A DNA stretch of 11,489 bases from Bacteroidia bacterium (GTDB taxonomy: Bacteria > Bacteroidota > Bacteroidia > Bacteroidales > UBA12481): the NCBI GenBank assembly GCA_026391235.1, contig JAPLDV010000587.1, positions 1 to 11,489 on the forward strand, given 5' to 3'. Below, piece by piece: positions 9,421 through 11,489 of this stretch (within the stretch, counting starts at the first letter, position 1; each line of letters opens with the position of its first letter). The notes beneath the pieces were generated by a model that saw only the letters and a program-made list of their open reading frames with translations, was not told where the DNA came from and did not search any database. The translations under genes and the position numbers were made by a program.

Positions 9421-9894
9421 TTACACCTGTTTAAAATCTATTTCAACCCGCGCCGTTTTTATCCGGTTAACCTGAATAACGATTGGCTCTTCCGGTGCCG
9501 GTTTTCTTTTAGTCGCTGTCTGACGGACGACCAACTCAGCATCTTTGCCGGCTTCAACCGGCCTGGCTTCCAGCAAGATGCCTTTAATAATGTCGCCATC
9601 CTGCGATACGATCTCAAGTTTCTGCCCAAGAGCCTTGAGATACTGAGGAAACACCCGGATCGGCTGACCCAGTCCCGGCGAAGAAACCTGGAGCTCAAAA
9701 TCTTCTTGCTCACGGTCAAACTGATCCTCAATGATCCGGTGCAATCCTGCGCAATCATCCAAACTGATTCCATCGTTATGGTCGATAAATACCTGGACCA
9801 CATTACTCCGGCTGACTATGACGTCAACGAGGAATGCCCCGGTCTCCTTAAGTGACTCTCTAACAATATCTTCTATTTGTTTTCTCTCTATCAC
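9421..9894 (-). CDS. rimP: Ribosome maturation factor RimP, probable GTG start
   Basis: RimP assists late assembly of the 30S subunit. With the GTG at 9894 as start the product is 157 residues, beginning MIERKQIEDIVRESL, which fits the family's usual length and N-terminus. FLVDVIVSRSNVVQVFIDH (21-39) and ISLDDCAGLHRIIEDQFD (43-60) match the N-terminal alpha/beta domain. ELQVSSPGLGQPIRVFPQY (67-85) is the family signature. The C-terminal SH3-like part carries a basic segment (TATKRKPAPEEP, about 127-138). The frame stays open upstream to an ATG at 10011 (196 residues), but that extension would run through the promoter and leader hairpin and does not look like RimP, so I reject it. There is no ATG between the hairpin and the GTG. 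It is the first gene of the rimP-nusA-infB operon. Confidence 0.9.
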   Translation of the reverse strand: MIERKQIEDIVRESLKETGAFLVDVIVSRSNVVQVFIDHNDGISLDDCAGLHRIIEDQFDREQEDFELQVSSPGLGQPIRVFPQYLKALGQKLEIVSQDGDIIKGILLEARPVEAGKDAELVVRQTATKRKPAPEEPIVIQVNRIKTARVEIDFKQV

Positions 9895-9900
9895 AACACC

Positions 9901-9933
9901 AAAATTAAAAAATAGGGGACCCGAGTCCCCTAT
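9901..9933 (-). terminator. Hairpin plus T-rich tract in the rimP leader: putative attenuator
   Basis: Read on the minus strand, ATAGGGGAC and GTCCCCTAT form a perfect 9-bp stem around the 4-nt loop TCGG (9933-9912), followed directly by TTTTTAATTTT (9911-9901). This has the form of an intrinsic terminator, yet it lies between the predicted promoter and the rimP start, ending 17 bases before the GTG. It could stop a fraction of transcripts, respond to NusA or a ribosomal signal, or act on ribosome access. No alternative antiterminator pairing was identified by eye. Confidence 0.7.
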
Positions 9934-9956
9934 ACCAGAATTCCTACAATCGACCG

Positions 9957-9988
9957 CAAAAATAGATAAATATTTCCATAACTCCAAT
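9957..9988 (-). promoter_or_regulatory. Bacteroidota-type promoter of the rimP-nusA-infB operon
   Basis: On the minus strand, TATTTTTG (9964-9957) matches the -7 consensus TAnnTTTG at every fixed position. Twenty bp upstream is ATTG (9988-9985), a 3-of-4 match to the -33 TTTG. The spacing is what Bacteroides-type primary sigma promoters use. Transcription would begin near 9950, giving a leader of about 55 nt that contains the hairpin at 9912-9933. Confidence 0.72.
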
Positions 9989-10016
9989 TTGTGGCCATGA
10001 AACGTGTTCATTATCA

Positions 10017-10043
10017 GGAAAATTTTCCGGTTTTCCGGTTTCC
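10017..10043. repeat. Small palindrome and 8-bp tandem repeat in the divergent promoter region
   Basis: GGAAAATTTTCC (10017-10028) is a perfect 12-bp palindrome. It overlaps two direct copies of TTTTCCGG (10023-10030 and 10031-10038) and a third partial copy, TTTCC, at 10039-10043. It lies between the rimP promoter and the probable promoter of the HD gene, where an operator would sit. No regulator is known to me for this sequence. Confidence 0.45.
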
Positions 10044-10057
10044 AAAAAAATTAATAG

Positions 10058-10065
10058 TAAAATTG
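10058..10065 (+). promoter_or_regulatory. Possible -7 element for the HD-domain gene
   Basis: TAAAATTG matches the -7 consensus TAnnTTTG at five of six fixed positions and lies 29 bp before the ATG at 10095. Upstream there is only a weak -33 candidate (TTTC at 10032-10035, 22 bp away). It is the best plus-strand candidate in this gap but remains weak. Confidence 0.35.
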
Positions 10066-10094
10066 CACGCTCTAAGAAATATGGCATCCGCTTA

Positions 10095-11375
10095 ATGGAA
10101 GATGAATTCCGCGCTATTCCTAACAAAAGGAAGATTGTTAACGACCCTTTGTACGGTTTAATCAATTTCCCTTCTCCTCTGATTTATGATCTGATGGACC
10201 ATCCCTGGTTTCAAAGATTGCGTAGAATCAGGCAACTCGGGCTCACCTTCTATGTTTATCCGGCTGCCAACCACTCACGGTTTCAGCATGCCCTAGGCGC
10301 TGCGCATCTGATGAATACCGCGTTGGAAGTGATTGCCCGCAAAGGTTCCCCGGTAACGGAGGATGAACGTGATGCAGCTATTGCTGCCATTCTGCTGCAC
10401 GATATCGGCCACGGCCCTTTCTCTCATGCTCTGGAGCACAGTATTGTCGGAACTATCAACCATGAGAAACTGTCGGGGCTGTTTATGCAGCAACTGAACC
10501 GGTCAACTGACGGGGCGCTTGATCTCTCCATCCGTATTTATAACGATAACTACGCCAGGTCATTTTTCCATCAACTGGTATCGAGCCAACTTGATATGGA
10601 CCGGCTGGATTATCTCAACCGCGATAGCTTTTTTACTGGTGTTGCTGAGGGTGTTGTGGGATCCGAGAGGATTATAAGGATGCTGAGAGTGGTTGATGAT
10701 CAGTTGGTTGTCGAGAGAAAAGGGATTTATTCAATCGAAAAGTACTTGTTCTCCCGGCGGTTGATGTACTGGCAGGTTTATCTGCATAAAACAGTTATTG
10801 CGGCCGAACAAATGCTTGTTAAAGCTCTGAACCGAGCAAGGGAATTGGCCTATAACGGCACGGATGTTTTTGCCACACCCGCCCTGCGTGGGTTCCTCTA
10901 CCCCGGGCCGCTCGCTGACCGGCCAATGGATGACCCCGGTCAGTTGCTGGATCAATTTTCCAAACTGGATGATTCGGATATTTTCGCTTCAATAAAGACC
11001 TGGGCGGATCATCCGGATAAAGTTCTTTCACTTCTTTCGGAAGGTTTGATAAACCGAAAACTTCCCGGGATACGAATACAGAAGACCCCATGGGATCTCA
11101 ACCACATCGAATATCTCCGCAAGAGGGTCGTGAATGAGCGGGGATTCTCACCGCACGAAGCTGAATACCTGGTCTTTTCTGACAAAATTACCAATAATAC
11201 CTATGCCGAAAATGATGATCAGATCCTGTTTTTCGACAATAGCGGGAAGCTCATCACCTTGTCGGAAGCCAGCGACATAATCAATGTGCCCTTGCTTAGC
11301 CGTGCTGATAGCAAATACTATCTTTGCTTCCCGAAATGGTTATTTGCGAATTCGTATTCTAACCAGTCAATTTGA
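10095..11375 (+). CDS. HD-domain phosphohydrolase, YwfO/SAMHD1-like dNTPase group
   Basis: This 426-residue protein belongs to the HD superfamily branch that includes YwfO and SAMHD1, whose members remove triphosphate from dNTPs. Metal-ligand motifs are intact: H65 in SRFQHALG, H102-D103 in LLHDIGHGPFSHALEH, and D169 in QLDMDRLDYLNRDSFFTG. The last motif aligns well with SAMHD1 around its D311, including the Asp-Tyr pair (D172-Y173). The opening KRKIVNDPLYGLINFP is characteristic of Bacteroidota members, so the ATG at 10095 is well placed. The C-terminal 150 residues are helical-looking and less conserved. A 4-codon reading frame (10081-10095) overlaps the start codon by one base. lpxD begins 30 bp after the stop, so the two may be co-transcribed. 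Substrate and physiological role cannot be read from the sequence; dNTP hydrolysis is a family-based inference. Confidence 0.88.
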   Translation: MEDEFRAIPNKRKIVNDPLYGLINFPSPLIYDLMDHPWFQRLRRIRQLGLTFYVYPAANHSRFQHALGAAHLMNTALEVIARKGSPVTEDERDAAIAAILLHDIGHGPFSHALEHSIVGTINHEKLSGLFMQQLNRSTDGALDLSIRIYNDNYARSFFHQLVSSQLDMDRLDYLNRDSFFTGVAEGVVGSERIIRMLRVVDDQLVVERKGIYSIEKYLFSRRLMYWQVYLHKTVIAAEQMLVKALNRARELAYNGTDVFATPALRGFLYPGPLADRPMDDPGQLLDQFSKLDDSDIFASIKTWADHPDKVLSLLSEGLINRKLPGIRIQKTPWDLNHIEYLRKRVVNERGFSPHEAEYLVFSDKITNNTYAENDDQILFFDNSGKLITLSEASDIINVPLLSRADSKYYLCFPKWLFANSYSNQSI

Positions 11376-11405
11376 TCGTTTATTCATTAAATAATCTTTT
11401 AACCT

Positions 11406-11489
11406 ATGGAATTTACAGCAAGGCAGATAGCCGGATATTTGGGAGGACGGGTTGAGGGAGACCCTGATGCCTTGGTTAATGACATTTCA
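11406..11489 (+). CDS. lpxD: LpxD, UDP-3-O-acylglucosamine N-acyltransferase, 3'-truncated by the window
   Basis: LpxD adds the N-linked hydroxyacyl chain to UDP-3-O-acyl-glucosamine in lipid A synthesis, at the cytoplasmic side. Only 28 codons are present, reading to the last base of the window: MEFTARQIAGYLGGRV followed by EGDPDALVNDIS. This matches the usual LpxD N-terminus, where M-F-TA-QIA is followed by a hydrophobic stretch, G-V-GDP and the V-DI motif of the uridine-binding domain. The catalytic His and the left-handed beta-helix lie outside. In Bacteroidota, lpxD commonly sits just after an HD-domain gene and ahead of an lpxC/fabZ fusion and lpxA, which fits the gene on its left. Confidence 0.88.
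   Translation, partial: MEFTARQIAGYLGGRVEGDPDALVNDIS

Noticed and set aside
9895..10011. An N-terminal extension of RimP starting at an ATG at 10011
   Set aside because: It would place coding sequence over the promoter and hairpin, and RimP-like sequence begins only at the GTG at 9894.
9895..10094. A tRNA or other classical structured RNA in the divergent gap
   Set aside because: Only one isolated hairpin is seen; no cloverleaf or other known fold could be drawn.

Overview
The window comes from a Bacteroidota genome, most likely Bacteroidales or a close relative. The evidence is a SprA (type IX secretion) gene, RimP/NusA/IF2 sequences of Bacteroidota type, start sites without Shine-Dalgarno motifs, and a promoter of the Bacteroides type (TTG - 20 bp - TAnnTTTG). 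The order-level placement is an inference from sequence character, not from a tree. It reads as core chromosome: there is no transposase, integrase, phage gene, tRNA, rRNA or CRISPR array, and no complete gene looks broken.

Layout. Positions 1-4389 (+) hold the C-terminal 1462 residues of SprA, the outer-membrane channel of the type IX secretion system; its start lies outside the window. An 88-bp gap with a palindromic repeat follows, then gcvH (+, 4478-4855), the lipoyl carrier of the glycine cleavage system. gcvH converges on infB. The 142-bp gap between them holds a perfect 12-bp hairpin that should terminate transcription from both sides, nested in inverted clusters of a 7-bp repeat. On the minus strand, rimP (9894-9421), nusA (9409-8174) and infB (8168-4998) form a tight operon with gaps of 11 and 5 bp. 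It links 30S maturation, transcription elongation/termination control and translation initiation.

A divergent region of about 200 bp (9895-10094) separates rimP from a plus-strand HD-domain phosphohydrolase (10095-11375) of the YwfO/SAMHD1-like group. The rimP side carries a clear promoter and a leader hairpin followed by a T-rich stretch, just upstream of the probable GTG start. This looks like a terminator or attenuator inside the operon leader. After the HD gene, lpxD (lipid A synthesis) starts at 11406 and runs off the end.

I see no new multi-gene system. The points most worth a second look are the rimP leader hairpin, the nested heptad repeats around the gcvH/infB terminator, the palindromic repeat in front of gcvH, and a short motif repeated four times in the N-terminal linker of IF2.
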